Below, piece by piece: positions 24,150-36,720 of a stretch of DNA of 64,000 bases (the first letter of the stretch is position 1; each line of letters starts with the position of its first letter). The stretch is from Macropodus opercularis (lineage: Eukaryota > Chordata > Actinopteri > Anabantiformes > Osphronemidae). A program made the position numbers and the translations under genes. The notes beneath the pieces are model-generated. The model saw only the letters and a list, made by a program, of their open reading frames with translations. It made no database searches and was not told the DNA's origin. The stretch covers positions 4,668,001 to 4,732,000 of the forward strand of contig CM061098.1 of the NCBI GenBank assembly GCA_030770545.1, given 5' to 3'.

Positions 24150-24760
24150 GATGGATGAATCACGTGTTCAGTCAAAAGCTAAATGTTATCATTTGACATG
24201 AGGATGGAACTGAGGAAGCCAAAGTGAATTGATCTTCCATCTCCTGACTGACACACATCTGATCCAGGTAATCAGCAGTGGGTAGGGCAACAAACAATTC
24301 TTCAGACTATAATGCAGCAAATTCATTTACAGGGTTGGAGAATTTATCAGGTTAGTGTAAACTGTGAGTAAGAGAGAACAATATGTTTGTATACAAATCT
24401 GATGGGGTAAAGGTCTAATATTCAGCAGTGGTAAAATAGCACAGCTGTACTGTTTTCTGCAGTACGCTGATCATCCACAGGGGTAAAAGCACGGACCCTC
24501 TGGCTGGGCTGCAGATGTAGTGCAGGCTGCATTGCTCTGCTTTCTGACAGTTGTTATTTAGACCATTCAAACATTTGCTCATGTTGATCCTACAGTAGTT
24601 CAGCACCAGAGTAAAGCTGGAAAAGTGTGGATGACTGGTGCAGTATATAATACACTGGAGGTGCAGGATCACAGGGCAGTGCAACGTGTCTGACTTGAAA
24701 GGCTGTGAAACTACTCAGTGTCTGTTGTTTTCATGACGTGTTGAACAAGGCTCTGGAGCA
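24150..24760 (-). repeat. Intergenic block R, inverted copy
   Basis: This is nearly identical, on the minus strand, to 31,020-31,640 (plus) and to 42,990-43,620 (minus). It contains the 89-codon open frame (24684-24415) starting MHCPVILHLQCIIYC. It has no codon-bias or domain evidence of being a gene. Confidence 0.65.
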
Positions 24761-25490
24761 TTTTCAGGTCTTCAGCTCTTTCATATTTATATTGATATTG
24801 TACCACTTGGTTCTACAGCATCTTGGCCAATTTTGTTCAATTAAAATTCAGTAAAACTAAATTTTTTCAAAGTTTGGTTTGAAGGAAAGGAAGGAAGCGA
24901 AAAATGGCCAAGACACAATTAAGACAAGTAAATGTTAAATAACAACTGGTCTGGGAGTCTGGAGACAAACGAAAGGACTCAAACCTAAACCTTTAACTCT
25001 CCTAAGTTTCCTGTTCTTTGCACTTTGATCCTAGTCTGTGACGTCTAATAAGGTCGTTCTAGAAATAGTCATGTCAGCAAATTAGTCAAAAATAAAGACA
25101 GAAGCAGCAAAAATTCATTTATTTTTGTTTTTGTATAATCTCTTGATTATTCAAACAGTGGAAAAACTACATGCATGTATTCAAATATCTATGTTCAGAT
25201 TTAGTCATAAACACTCCAACAAAAGTTTGAACATCTTACATTTATAAAAAGAAAGGTTCCCACAAAAAGACAAAAGAAAGATGCTTTTCAGGTTCACTTG
25301 ATGTGGGACCACAGCAGGCAACACAATGTGCATAGAAAATAAACTGAAGCAGTTGCATTTACTTGACGTAATCAAGAGAACTAACCCATTAAACAATGAA
25401 ACTGAAACATCTTAGCATGTACACAGTTACATACGATTCCAAAATAAAACAATAAAATAGACTCAAGTCACGATGTCAAACCAAGAGCCT

Positions 25491-27182
25491 TCACAACAAG
25501 AGCCTCTCTCTTTCTGCTGCTCTTACTTGTGTCACGGCACCGTCCTCCGTTTTCATCACAGTAAAGACGACAGTAGAATAAACCCATTTGTCCTCTTCCC
25601 TCTAGGAAAACGTAAGAAATGATAGTTAACATAAAAACACGACGTGTTTTAATCTAATTCAGTCGTTAAACACTTTACCTGTTGACTGTTCCAACCACCT
25701 CTATGTTGTTGTAGAGCAACAGGAGCTAGATGTTTAATTAAGGACAACAAATCATAAGGCAGTAGTTTAAATATAATATTGCTGCATAGAGAAGTACAGT
25801 ATATGCAGTTTACGACGTTACTGCTGCAACTATTGCTCTTGATGGCGCGAACAAGGAAGTAAAGCAAAATGCAGGAAATTATAACCTTGGCCATGTGTGA
25901 CCACATGTTGGTCTCTAAATAGATTTGTGCTACTGCTAGTTATTTAAAGCTACGTAATGATAAACAAATATTAAATTATCTTACCGTTAGATTGTTCGTT
26001 TACTGGGCTTGAAGCGTGAGAACACATGAAAACGCTGTGTCCAATCACAGAAATGGCCAAAAGGATTATTGACGTCACCAGTGCAATGAATTTAACCTCT
26101 ATGATTTGTTCTGGAATACAAAGAAATACCCAAATCTAATCGTTGTTAAATCGTGAACATATCTTGAATAATACGTAATTTACCATGAAATCGTACCGAT
26201 CTGTAGTTTGGTTCCTTCTCCAAATAAAATCCGTCCACATGTGGCCACAGCACAGTGATAAGTCCCAGCATCAGAGGAGCTGACGGTAGAGAAGCGATAG
26301 CGGCAGCTCTTCACAGACTCAGATCTCTGCTCACATTTACTGTTTCCATCAGTGGAGATGATTCCTGGAGCAGATGCATCGGATGCGGCTCTGAACCAGT
26401 AAACACTGAGACCTCCTGGACACGTCTTGTTGCCAGAGTCAGAGAGGACTGAACACTGGAGAGTCACTGAGTCTCCTGGACGGACGGGATCAGAGACTGT
26501 CGACGTCTGAACAACTGAATAGTTTGACGTCCTCTCAGTGTTTCCTGTGAAAAACAAAATGACTTAAATGGCTTTAAATGAATTTCACATTTATTAGAAC
26601 TATACTAAAACATCAGATGAATTGAATTTGTACATTCTAACAGATATAATGTTTGTAAAAGTCAAATGACATTATTACCTTTTACTAACACATATGCTCC
26701 ACTCCATGCAGAATTAATACCTTCGCTTACAGCACAGTGATAAATCGCTTCATCTTCTTCAGTTGTCCTCAAAATGGTCAAGTTGCTAAAGTTCTTAGTT
26801 TTTATTACAGCCAGTTTTAATTTAGAAAACTCTGCTGCGTACTGTGTGTTCTGTGTTTGCGCAGAGGTCCACACTGTCACAATGGTTTGTAGTTTATCTC
26901 CAGTCCTCTGCTTGTACCACGTCAGCTCTTCACTACCGATGGAATCATTAGGTAACACGCATGTGACGGTTGCAGGTTCACCCAACTCAACAGTGATCAC
27001 TGGAACCTGAGAATCTGAAGGAACAGAAAACATGAATTTAAATCGATTAACATTGTAGCAACTTAGTGTAAGATGTGACTTAACTGGTTTAAACATTGTT
27101 GACTGACAGAACAAATGGACAGAAGTTTGCAGTACTTACAACCTGGATGCAGAACAAGCAGTCCAACCCATAACACCATCAT
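25491..27182 (-). CDS. nitr: NITR unit 8, type B
   Basis: Exons (minus): signal 27182-27140, V 27014-26679, I 26544-26197, membrane 26110-25985, tail 25725-25679 and 25601-25491; 336 residues. The V domain has DSIGSEELTWY, WTSAQTQNTQYAAEF and YHCAVSEG. The six-cysteine I domain and FGEGTKLQI match the plus-strand units. The membrane exon begins EQIIEVKFIALVTS. The tail motif is WVYSTVVF (Ala to Thr next to the tyrosine motif). It lies head-to-tail behind unit 7, with block R between them. Its 5' flank matches that of unit 12. Confidence 0.82.
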
Positions 27183-28337
27183 CTTGACATTGCGTCTTAC
27201 GGGGAGAGTTGCTGGCATTTCAGTGAGTGAAGGAGGGGAGACGTACGCGTCAAATGCATCTGATTGGTTTTCACATAATAGAGTCAAAAACTCACTTCCT
27301 GTCACACTGGTCTCATCCTGGTCTCTGCAGTGAGTATTACCTCTATTTTCATTCACTTTTAACATCTCACTCTTTTTTTGAGATCTCTCACTTTTTCTGT
27401 ATGTTTTTTTTTCTTTTCATGTTACTTCAGTCTTAAAAACAGTTGTTGTGGTTGTTATCACAGCTAAATGTAACATATAGATAAAAACCAAAGATTCTGT
27501 ACAGGTGTGTTAACAGACCTCTCACGTCGTCTGAGAGCTTCAGGCATCTCCCCTGATGTCTGACACAGACTCATGGACGTCCTCCTCCTCCTCCTCCTTT
27601 GAGGCCACTGAGTGACAGCATTTCATCGCTGTAGTATGAAACGTTCAATACTACAGAGATGAAATCTGTCGCACCTGAGTTACCTAATTACTCCCCTGTC
27701 CACCATGTTATGCTGTAGGTGAACGCATAACCGTGTTGCTATGGTAACTGTGATTGGACACAGCATTCAGACCAGATAATCTGCAGGTTAATTAAAGCAA
27801 AATAGAGAAACAGTAGTTTACAGTATGAGTTTCCAGTCTGCCTGTCGCCCTCTGTTAGTTTCATACCATCTGGGTCATTATGTGCACAGCAGTGTTGTTG
27901 TAGCTATGACGTTCCACCACAAAGCTGTAATAAAGTTAAAACAGAAATTACATTTAAATTTGACCAACACCGGCTTTTAAATGTCTAAAAACCAAACCAA
28001 ACAAACCCCAAGCTGCTGTTGTATTTGACCCCAGAGTTATTAAAACGTCAAAGCTGATTCTTAGCACAACATGTTTTGCAATTAAATATTTGATGAGTAA
28101 TTTTGTCGATTTGCTTTTTTTTGTTCACAAACTGAAGTTTGGAACAAATATTTTTTTGACACGATGGCTTTAGGTCCTTAGAGATAAATGAGAAGCTAAA
28201 GTTGAAACCTAACTTATTTGGTCTTTGTTAAAATAATGGATGATGACCGAACATGATTTAACAGAATAGTTCAGAAACCTGACTCATTGGTGGCACTAGA
28301 GGCAAAGCAGCATTAACACAGAATACATCATCCAGAC

Positions 28338-28505
28338 CAGGGTCTCAAACCCGCGGCCGCGGGACGAGATGGATGTTAAGGTTGATGTGGTCCTGAAGTT
28401 TTTATATAGTAATGATCCGTAGGTTTGGATCTACGCCGTCTGCTAGCGAGCTAAGTGGTGCAGCTAAGCTACAGCTAAACTAAGCTAAGCTAAGCTACAG
28501 CTTGT

Positions 28506-28578
<73 letters not shown>

Positions 28579-28665
28579 CTTTTTTTTGTTGAGTACGTGA
28601 TGCGGCCCAACCTCAACCAGACTCTGCCTCCTGTGGCCCCCAAGTAATTAGAGTTTGAGACTCCT
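28338..28665 (-). mobile_element. hAT-like MITE with TA repeat, inverted copy
   Basis: The ends are CAGGGTCTCAAAC and GTTTGAGACTCCTG, good terminal inverted repeats. Flanks ATCCAGAC (28330-28337) and ATCTAGGC (28666-28673) could be a decayed 8 bp target duplication, as expected for hAT. The inside matches parts of the copies at 1471 and 35957 but is shortened, with a TA microsatellite at about 28,507-28,574. It lies near the centre of the inverted duplication. Confidence 0.65.
28507..28574. repeat. TA microsatellite
   Basis: An uninterrupted TA run of more than 60 bp lies inside the hAT-like element. Such runs can extrude cruciforms and are fragile. Confidence 0.9.
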
Positions 28666-28935
28666 GATCTAGGCCTAAAGATAAAGAAATGTGATTTCAT
28701 TGACTTCTATGTATTTGCTATATTTCAACCTATGGACAGACTCTGGCATCTTATCATCATGTATTTAGTAAATGGTTGCAAATAAGACATAACCACTGTT
28801 CAGACCAGGACACGACCAGGCAGGAAATCCACCAAAACGTCTGCTCTGTGACAACCAATCAGACGGTTTGACCTATTACCAAATGTCACCTCCTTCACAA
28901 AGTCAGCAAGAAGTCTCTAAATGCAGACAGTCAAC

Positions 28936-30580
28936 ATGGTTGTGTTGTGGGTTACACTGCTTCTCCTTCATCAAAGCTGTAAGTGTTACGTCTGTTTGAC
29001 GATGGCTCATATTTTTATTTAATTATCTAAATGCAGATTAGATGTGCAACGTTCATATTAGTTGGATTTGTAGTTTTAGTGTATTTTATTCTTTAATCCA
29101 GATTCATTGGTCCCTGTGATCACAGTTGAACTCAACAAACCTGTGACCTTCACGTGTGTTTTACCTGATGGAGGTCTGAACAGTAAACAACTCCTCTGGT
29201 ACAAGCAAAGCGTTGGGGATAAGTTACAGTTAATTGCAACACTGAAGAAATCTACCAAGCCCGTTTTTGGGCCGGAGTTCACTGACGGAAGACTGTAGGG
29301 AAACCTAGACACGAATATCAGCAATCTGACGATTCAGAGGACGATCAGTGAAGACGAGGGAATGTATCACTGTGCGGTGGTGGACTGGACCTTTATTACC
29401 TGGACCGGGATGTATTTGTCAGTAAAAGGTAGTTATGTATTTTTTTTTCACCTTCATCACTACATTTGTTTTCTACATAGATTATATATATTCACTTATC
29501 ATCTCTGTTTTACCAAATGTCTGTATGTATCACAGAGAGGACGTCAAACTATTCAGTTGTTCAGACGTCAACAGTCTCTGATCCAGTCCGTCCAGGAGAC
29601 TCAGTGACTCTCCAGTGTTCAGTCCTCTCTGACTCTGGCAACAAGACGTGTCCAGGAGGTCTCAGTGTTTACTGGTTCAGAGCCGCATCAGATGCATCTG
29701 CTCCAGGAATCATCTCCACTGATGGAAACAGTAAATGTGAGCAGAGATCTGAGTCTGTGAAGAGCTGCCGCTATCGCTTCTCTACCGTCAGCTCCTCTGA
29801 TGCTGGGACTTATCACTGTGCTGTGGCCACATGTGGACGGATTTTATTTGGAGAAGGAACCAAACTACAGATCGATATGAATTCATGGTAAATTACGTAT
29901 TATTCAAGATATATTCGTGATTTAACAACGATTAGATTTGGGTATTTCTTTGTATTCCAGAACAAAACATAGAGGTTAAATTCATTGCACTGGTGACGTC
30001 AATAATCCTTTTGGCCATTTCTGTGATTGGACACAGCGTTTTCATGTGTTCTCACGCTTCAAGCCCAGTGATCGAACTATTTAACGGTAAGATAATTTAA
30101 TATTTGTTTATCATTACGTAGCTTTAAATAACTAGCAGTAGCACAAATCTATTTAGAGACCAACATGTGGTCACACATGGCCAAGGTTATAATTTCCTGC
30201 ATTTTGCTTTACTTCCTTGTTCGCGCCATCAAGAGCAATAGTTGCAGCAGTAACGTCGTAAACTGCATATACTGTACTTCTCTATGCAGCAATATTATAT
30301 TTAAACTACTGCCTTATGATTTGTTGTCCTTAATTAAACATCTAGCTCCTGTTGCTCTACAACAACATAGAGGTGGTTGGAACAGTCAACAGGTAAAGTG
30401 TTTAACGACTGAATTAGATTAAAACACGTCGTGTTTTTCTGTTAACTATCATTTCTTACGTTTTCCTAGAGAAAAGAGGACAAATGGGTTTATTCTGCTG
30501 TCGTCTTTACTGTGATGAAAACGGAGGACGGTGCCATGACACAAGTAAGAGCAGAAGAAAGAGAGAGGCTCTTGTTGTGA
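28936..30580 (+). pseudogene. NITR unit 9, type B, pseudogene (stop in V, lost donor)
   Basis: Exons by homology: signal 28936-28978, V 29102-29428, I 29536-29875, membrane 29961-30086, tail 30346-30392 and 30470-30580. The leader is MVVLWVTLLLLHQS. The V family is distinct (VITVELNKPVTFTCVLPDGG, WYKQSVG, KSTKPVFGPEF). Its 3' half is the WTFITWTGMYLSVKG type of units 7 and 10. An in-frame TAG lies at 29296-29298 in framework 3. The I-exon donor, GTACGA elsewhere, is ATATGA at 29876-29881; the next GT (about 29,888) would shift the frame. The I, membrane and tail exons are otherwise intact. Two independent lesions make this a pseudogene. Confidence 0.8.
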
Positions 30581-31019
30581 AGAAATCTGTACATTAATAT
30601 TTGAATGCATGGATGTTGTTTTTCCACTGAGTGAAGAAGCAAAAGATGCAAAAAAATAAATAATTACTTTTACCAGTTGCTGCTTCTGTCTTTATTTATG
30701 ACAGCTGAGACTTCTGTTAGACACCAGGTAAGACAGCTGCTGCCCCCCCCTGTAATGTTTTGAACCTTATGTAGGCTGCTCCCGATACTGGTTGGTTCCA
30801 GTCAATACGAATAGGCCTATCAGGCGCTGATCCTGGGGAGAGATGACAAACCACAGCACAGACAAAACTACAATCTCTTCCCTCGCCTTCCTGGCAAAGT
30901 GGCCAAGATGCTGTAGAACCAAGTGGTACAATATCAATATAACGATGAAAGAGCTGAAGACCTGAAAATGCTCCAGAGCCTTGTTCAACACGTCATGAAA
31001 ACAACAGACACTGAGTAGT

Positions 31020-31660
31020 TTCACAGCCTTTCAAGTCAGACACGTTGCACTGCCCTGTGATCCTGCACCTCCAGTGTATTATATACTGCACCAGTCATCC
31101 ACACTTTTCCAGCTTTACTCTGGTGCTGAACTACTGTAGGATCAACATGAGCAAATGTTTGAATGGTCTAAATAACAGCTGTCAGAAAGCAGAGCAATGC
31201 AGCCTGCACTACATCTGCAGCCCAGCCAGAGGGTCCGTGCTTTTACCCCTGTGGATGATCAGCGTACTGCAGAAAACAGTACAGCTGTGCTATTTTACCA
31301 CTGCTGAATATCAGACCTTTACCCCATCAGATTTGTATACAATCATATTGTTCTCTCTTACTCACAGTTTACACTAACCTGATAAATTCTCCAACCCTGT
31401 AAATGAATTTGCTGCATTATAGTCTGAAGAATTGTTTGTTGCCCTACCCACTGCTGATTACCTGGATCAGATGTGTGTCAGTCAGGAGATGGAAGATCAA
31501 TTCACTTTGGCTTCCTCAGTTCCATCCTCATGTCAAATGATAACATTTAGCTTTTGACTGAACACGTGATTCATCCATCGGCAGTGGTAGCGCACAGAGT
31601 TGACAAACAAGCAAAGAAGAGACAACTGGCTCTGGAAACTACGGCTTAATTGGTGAGTGA
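31020..31660 (+). repeat. Intergenic block R, plus copy
   Basis: It is the mirror image of 24,150-24,760. The open frame is 110 codons here (31045-31377). It lies between unit 9 and the promoter of unit 10. Confidence 0.65.
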
Positions 31661-32055
31661 ATGATTCCATGTGACCACTGTTTGTGCCTCCTTCTCCTGC
31701 CATATGTGCAGGACAAACAGAGAATCAAAATGTCATCACTCTCTAACCTGTAACACATATAAATATATACACACAACAATTTAACAAAGCGTAGCATAAA
31801 CTAAAATATATATGAATATATTATAAAAATCAATTTAAAACGTCACATCAATATAGTACAGGAACATAAAAATTCCCTGAAGGTATGAGGCGCTTTGCTC
31901 CACAAAGACCAGGACAGACCAGCGTGGCAGGCGGAGCGCTTTAAGATCCTCGACAACCAATCACATGCAGTTCACAGACTGACCAATCACAACCATTTCT
32001 CCTCCTTCACTCAGACAATCACTAAGAACTTTACAAACATAAAGACAGTGTCAGA

Positions 32056-32850
32056 ATGACTACGATCTGGGTTACACTGCTTCTCCTTCACCAAGGACGT
32101 AAGTGCTGCGTTAATGGAATCACCTCCGTTATTGTTATGTTTAAATAATCTAACAATAGGTTTTTTTTCTTCCATTCAGATTCACTTGTTCCTGTGATCA
32201 CAGTTCAACTTGACGAACTTGTGACCTTCACATGTGATTTACACAACAAAGATTTCAGCCGTAGAGATGTCCACTGGAACAAGCAGAGAGCTGGGGAGAA
32301 CCTAAAACTTATTATGATACAGAAGCACGGTTCAAATCCTGTGTTTAGCCCTGAAATTTCTGCCCCAAGATTTAAATCAGAGCGTAATACAACCGTCAGC
32401 ACACTGACGATTTTGAGGACGACTGAAGAAGATGAGGGAATGTATCACTGTGCAGTCGTGGACTGGACCTTTATTACCTGGACCGGGATGTATTTGTCAA
32501 TGAAAGGTGAGGGTTTTTTTCAACTTCATCACTAAATTTGTTTTCTATATAGATTGTAGATTCACTTATCGTTTCTGTTTTACCAAATGTCTGTATGTAT
32601 TACTTAAACATCTAGCTCCTGTTGCTCTACAACAACATAGAGGTGGTTGGAACAGTCAACAGGTAAAGTGTTTAACGACTGAATTAGATTAAAACACGTC
32701 GTGTTTTTCTGTTAACTATCATTTCTTACGTTTTCCTAGAGGGAAGAGGACAAATGGGTTTATTCTGCTGTCGTCTTTACTGTGATGAAAACGGAGGACG
32801 GTGCCGTGACACAAGTAAGAGCAGCAGAAAGAGAGAGGCTCTTGTTGTGA
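32056..32850 (+). CDS. nitr: NITR unit 10: V domain joined in frame to type B tail (I and membrane exons deleted)
   Basis: Exons: signal 32056-32098, V 32180-32506, tail 32616-32662 and 32740-32850; 175 residues. Leader MTTIWVTLLLLHQG and a V almost identical to unit 7 (NKQRAGENLKL, MYHCAVVDWTF) are intact. At about 32,600 the intron just before where the I exon should start (CCAAATGTCTGTATGTAT) jumps to the intron before the first tail exon (ACTTAAACATCTAG). The I exon and membrane exon are gone. The V exon ends in phase 1 and the tail exon starts in phase 1, so splicing gives an open frame: a V-only protein with the WVYSAVVF tail and no membrane span. It could be secreted or just a decaying copy. 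Confidence 0.6.
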
Positions 32851-33484
32851 AGGCTTTTGGTTTGACATCGTGACTTGAGTCTATTTGATTGTTTTTTTTT
32901 TGTAATCGTGTATAACTGTGTACATGCTAAGATGTTTCAGTTTCATTGTTTAATGGGTTAGTTCTCTTGATTACATCAAGTAAATGCAAATGCTTCAGTT
33001 TATTTTCTATGGTCCGTGTGTTGCCTGCTGTGGTCCCACATCAAGTGAACCTGAAAAGCATCTTGGTTTTGTCTTTTTGTGGGAACCTTTCTTATAAATG
33101 TGACATGTTGAATGCATGCATGTTGTTTTTCCACTGTATAAAGAATCAAGAGATTATACAAAAACAATAATAAAATTTTTTTTGCTGCTTCTGTCTTTAT
33201 TTTTGACTAATTTACTGACATGACTGTTCCTAGAACGACCTTATTAGACGTCACAGACTAGGATCAAATTGCAACGAGCAGGAAACTTGGGCAGTTTGGA
33301 ATAAAAATATTATTAATATAAAGGTTAAAGAGCTGAAGATTTGAAAATGCTGCAGAGCTTTACTTAAAATGTCATCAAAACAACAGAGAATTTCTAGGTG
33401 CACAGTCTTTCATCTAATCTACAGACGTGTTATATCGTGATAATATAAAGTCTTTATGAAATTAGTTTTTTCTTTCTTTTGTAG

Positions 33485-33567
33485 AACATAAAGTTAAATC
33501 TGAATTCATTGCACTGGTGATGCTAATGGTCTGTTTGGCCATTTCTGTGATTGGAATAATTGGTTTT
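33485..33567 (+). pseudogene. NITR transmembrane exon relic fused to unit 11 promoter
   Basis: After a CTTTTGTAG acceptor it reads EHKVKSEFIALVMLMVCLA and on through a hydrophobic run to about IIGF. It then jumps at about 33,567 into the TGACAGGAAGTGAG promoter block shared by type A and B units. This marks a deletion joint that also removed part of the unit 11 upstream region. Confidence 0.65.
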
Positions 33568-33688
33568 GACAGGAAGTGAGTTTTTGACTCTATTATGTGA
33601 AAACCAATCAGATGCATTTGACTCGTACGAATCCCCTCCTTCACTCACTGAAATGCCAGCAACTCTCCCCGTAAGACGCAATGTCAAG

Positions 33689-35374
33689 ATGATGGTGTTA
33701 TGGGTTGGACTGCTTGTTCTGCATCCAGGTTGTAAGTAATGCAAACTTCTGTCCATTTGTTCTGTCAGTCAAAAATGTTCTAACCAGTTAAGTCACATCT
33801 TACAGTAAGTTGCTCAATGTTAATTGATTTAAATTCATGTTTTCTCTTCCTTCAGATTCTCAGGTTCCAGTGATCACTGTTGAGTTGGGTGAACCTGCCA
33901 CCGTCACATGCGTGTTACCTGATGATTCTGTCAGCAATGAAGAGCTGACGTGGTACAAGCAGAGGACTGGAGATAAACTAATAACCATTGTGACAGTGTG
34001 GAGCTCTGACCGTGGACAGTACACAGAGTACGCAGCAGAGTTTTCTGAATCTAAATTGACTGTAAGAAAAACTAAGAACTTTAGCAACTTGACCATTTTG
34101 AAGACAACTGAAGAAGATGAAGCGATTTATCACTGTGCTGTAAGCAAAGGTATTAATTCTGCATGGAGTGGAGCATATGTGTTAGTAAAAGGTAATAATG
34201 TCATTTGACTTTAAAAACATAACATTTCTGTTAGAATGTACAAATTCAATTCATGTGATGTTTTAATATATTTCTAATAAATGTGAAACTCACTTAAAGT
34301 AATTTAAGTCATTTTTTTTACACAGGAAACACAGAGAGGACGTCAAACTATTCTGTTGTTCAGACGTCGACAGTCTCTGATCCAGTCCGTCCAGGAGACT
34401 CAGTGACTCTCCAGTGTTCAGTCCTCTCTGACTCTGGCAACAAGACGTGTCCAGGAGGTCTCAGTGTTTACTGGTTCAGAGCCGCATCAGATGCATCTGC
34501 TCCAGGAATCATCTCCACTGATGGAAACAGTAAATGTGAGCAGAGATCTGAGTCTGTGAAGAGCTGCCGCTATCGCTTCTCTACCGTCAGCTCCTCTGAT
34601 GCTGGGACTTATCACTGTGCTGTGGCCACATGTGGACGGATTTTATTTGGAGAAGGAACCAAACTACAGATCGGTACGATTTCATGTTCAACAGAGGATG
34701 TGAAAAATAAAAACAGGTCAACACACTCATCTTGTTCTTGATTAGAATCATTCAGTTTATTTCCTTTTATCCAGATCAAAAAGAAAACGGACAGTTTGCT
34801 GCTCTGGTGACGTTAACAGTTTGTTTGACCATTTCTGTAATCGGACACATTGTTTTCATCTGTTGCCGAACTCCAAGATCAGTGTGTGAGCAACGTAAAG
34901 GTGAGTGTTGTTTAGTTTACCACATATTTATTAGTGAAAGTATTATACAAATATTAACTGTTACACAGCGTCAATTATTGGACATAGTTTAATTTAATGT
35001 AAAATAGTGAAAGTCAAAGTAAGCACTAAAACTAATATTCTATATTTTTATTTATAATTAGGAAGACAATATGTCTCTACACAAGAAAAAGGTAGAAGGT
35101 CCAGCCAACCAGGGCACGATACCGTAAGTGAAGATACAAACCACATTTATTGTTTCTATTAAGATGATTCTCAGTAGCAACAACATGACATGAATAATGG
35201 GTTTTATTTGGTCCACAGACTGAAAGTGTAGAAGACCTGAATTATGCAGCGTTACATTTTTCTGGAGGAAAACGTACAAGAGGAAGGAAGAAGAACGAGC
35301 TGAAGACTGAACAATGTGTTTATTCTGACATTAAACGTGGGCATAACTTACAACAAGCTGTAGGTTTGGTTTAG
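33689..35374 (+). CDS. nitr: NITR unit 11, type A (ITIM tail)
   Basis: Exons: signal 33689-33731, V 33856-34191, I 34326-34673, membrane 34775-34900, tail 35062-35123 and 35219-35374; 356 residues. The V domain has DSVSNEELTWY and WSSDRGQYTEYAAEF as in unit 2, but KLITIVTVW and YHCAVSKG. The I domain ends FGEGTKLQI. The tail has STQEKG, LNYAAL and CVYSDI. A poly(A) AATAAA follows at about 35,740. The promoter retains only about 120 bp of the shared block because of the deletion joint at about 33,567, but the CCAATCAG box remains. Confidence 0.83.
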
Positions 35375-35956
35375 GAACTGACCTTCAGTAAAAGTAAAGC
35401 TGGTCCGTTCCACTTAAACTTGACTCATGAAGAGGTTATGATAAAGGTCAAGGTCAGCACACAGACGAGCGTTCTATGATGCCTGTTCAATCACAGTTTG
35501 AATCCTCGTGTGTAAATTGAACGTCATGTGCGTGAATTTCAAAATGAACTTTTACATTGTGAGATGATTTAGGATGAAATAACAGGCTGTAATATTAATG
35601 TGATTTCATCAGTTCCTTCAAACTATGGATTTGGGGGACGCATTATTATTTTTTACATTGCTGTAACCGTGAATATGTTTATATTTGTTTATGTCAAGTA
35701 TTTAAAAATGAATCTGTACTTGAAATATTATGTCAACAATAAATGAAGTTGCTTGTCCTTGTGTTTAAGACCTTAAAAAGGTAAATAAGACCATCATGGG
35801 TTCGTGGAGGCTCTTTATTTATATTGCAGAGTGAATCATAGTGCAGCCATTAATTAGGAAGGTTTACACAAATACACACATTTAGTCTAATGCACAAACA
35901 TAAAGGCTAAATAGAAGATAGCTAACAGGGCAGCAACACTGAGGTGCTGTATAAAA

Positions 35957-36720
35957 CAGGGGTTAACTCTAATTACCTGGGGGCCTGAGTCTGGTTGAGT
36001 TTGGGCCTCGTATTCCACACAAAAAAGCTTTTTAAAAAATCAACTCTTCTCATATGTCATTACTAATAGTTGTTTAACTTCTATGGTTCTTCTATTGAAC
36101 TACTGGAGAACATGAACAGTTCTTCTGAACATGGCTGCTCTTGCCTCCTTCTTGCTGCCACAGACCTGGCAGAGCTTCCTCTCACACAGCTGAGACACAT
36201 TTGGCTCTGGCTTGAAAATGAATTTATAATTTTACCCTCTTTTCAGCATTTGTACAATCGAAAACTAAAAACACATACTTAAGACAGCATTCATTTAAAA
36301 AAAAATCATATTGTAGCTGTAATAACACTGTGGCTGCGGCCACTGTCCCACTGTTTATGACTTAGAATAGCTATGTGTTCGTTATGTCCAGGTGTTGTAG
36401 TTTTGACGTGTTTATTTGTTGTGTGTTACGTTAATATGTCAGTATATATAAAGGATGTCGACCGGCACCGTGACGGTAGGTGATGTGTGTTGTGGTTACG
36501 CTGATCCAGGAGTGAATGAAGCTACTGAAGCCAAAGACGCGATTAGCTGTAGCTTAGCTGTAGCTTAGCTTACCTTAGTTTAGCTGTAGCTTAGCTGCAC
36601 CACTTAGCTCGCTAGCAGACGGCGTAGATCCAAACCTACGGATCATTACTATATAAAAACTTCAGGACCACATCAACCTTAACATCCATCTCGTCCCGCG
36701 GCCGCGGGTTTGAGACCCTG
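35957..36720. mobile_element. hAT-like non-autonomous element, copy 3
   Basis: It runs from CAGGGGTTAACTCTAATTACC to GCGGGTTTGAGACCCTG, behind a type-A unit as in copies 1 and 2. It has a TTAGC-rich stretch (about 36,545-36,610) and no transposase frame. Confidence 0.55.
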
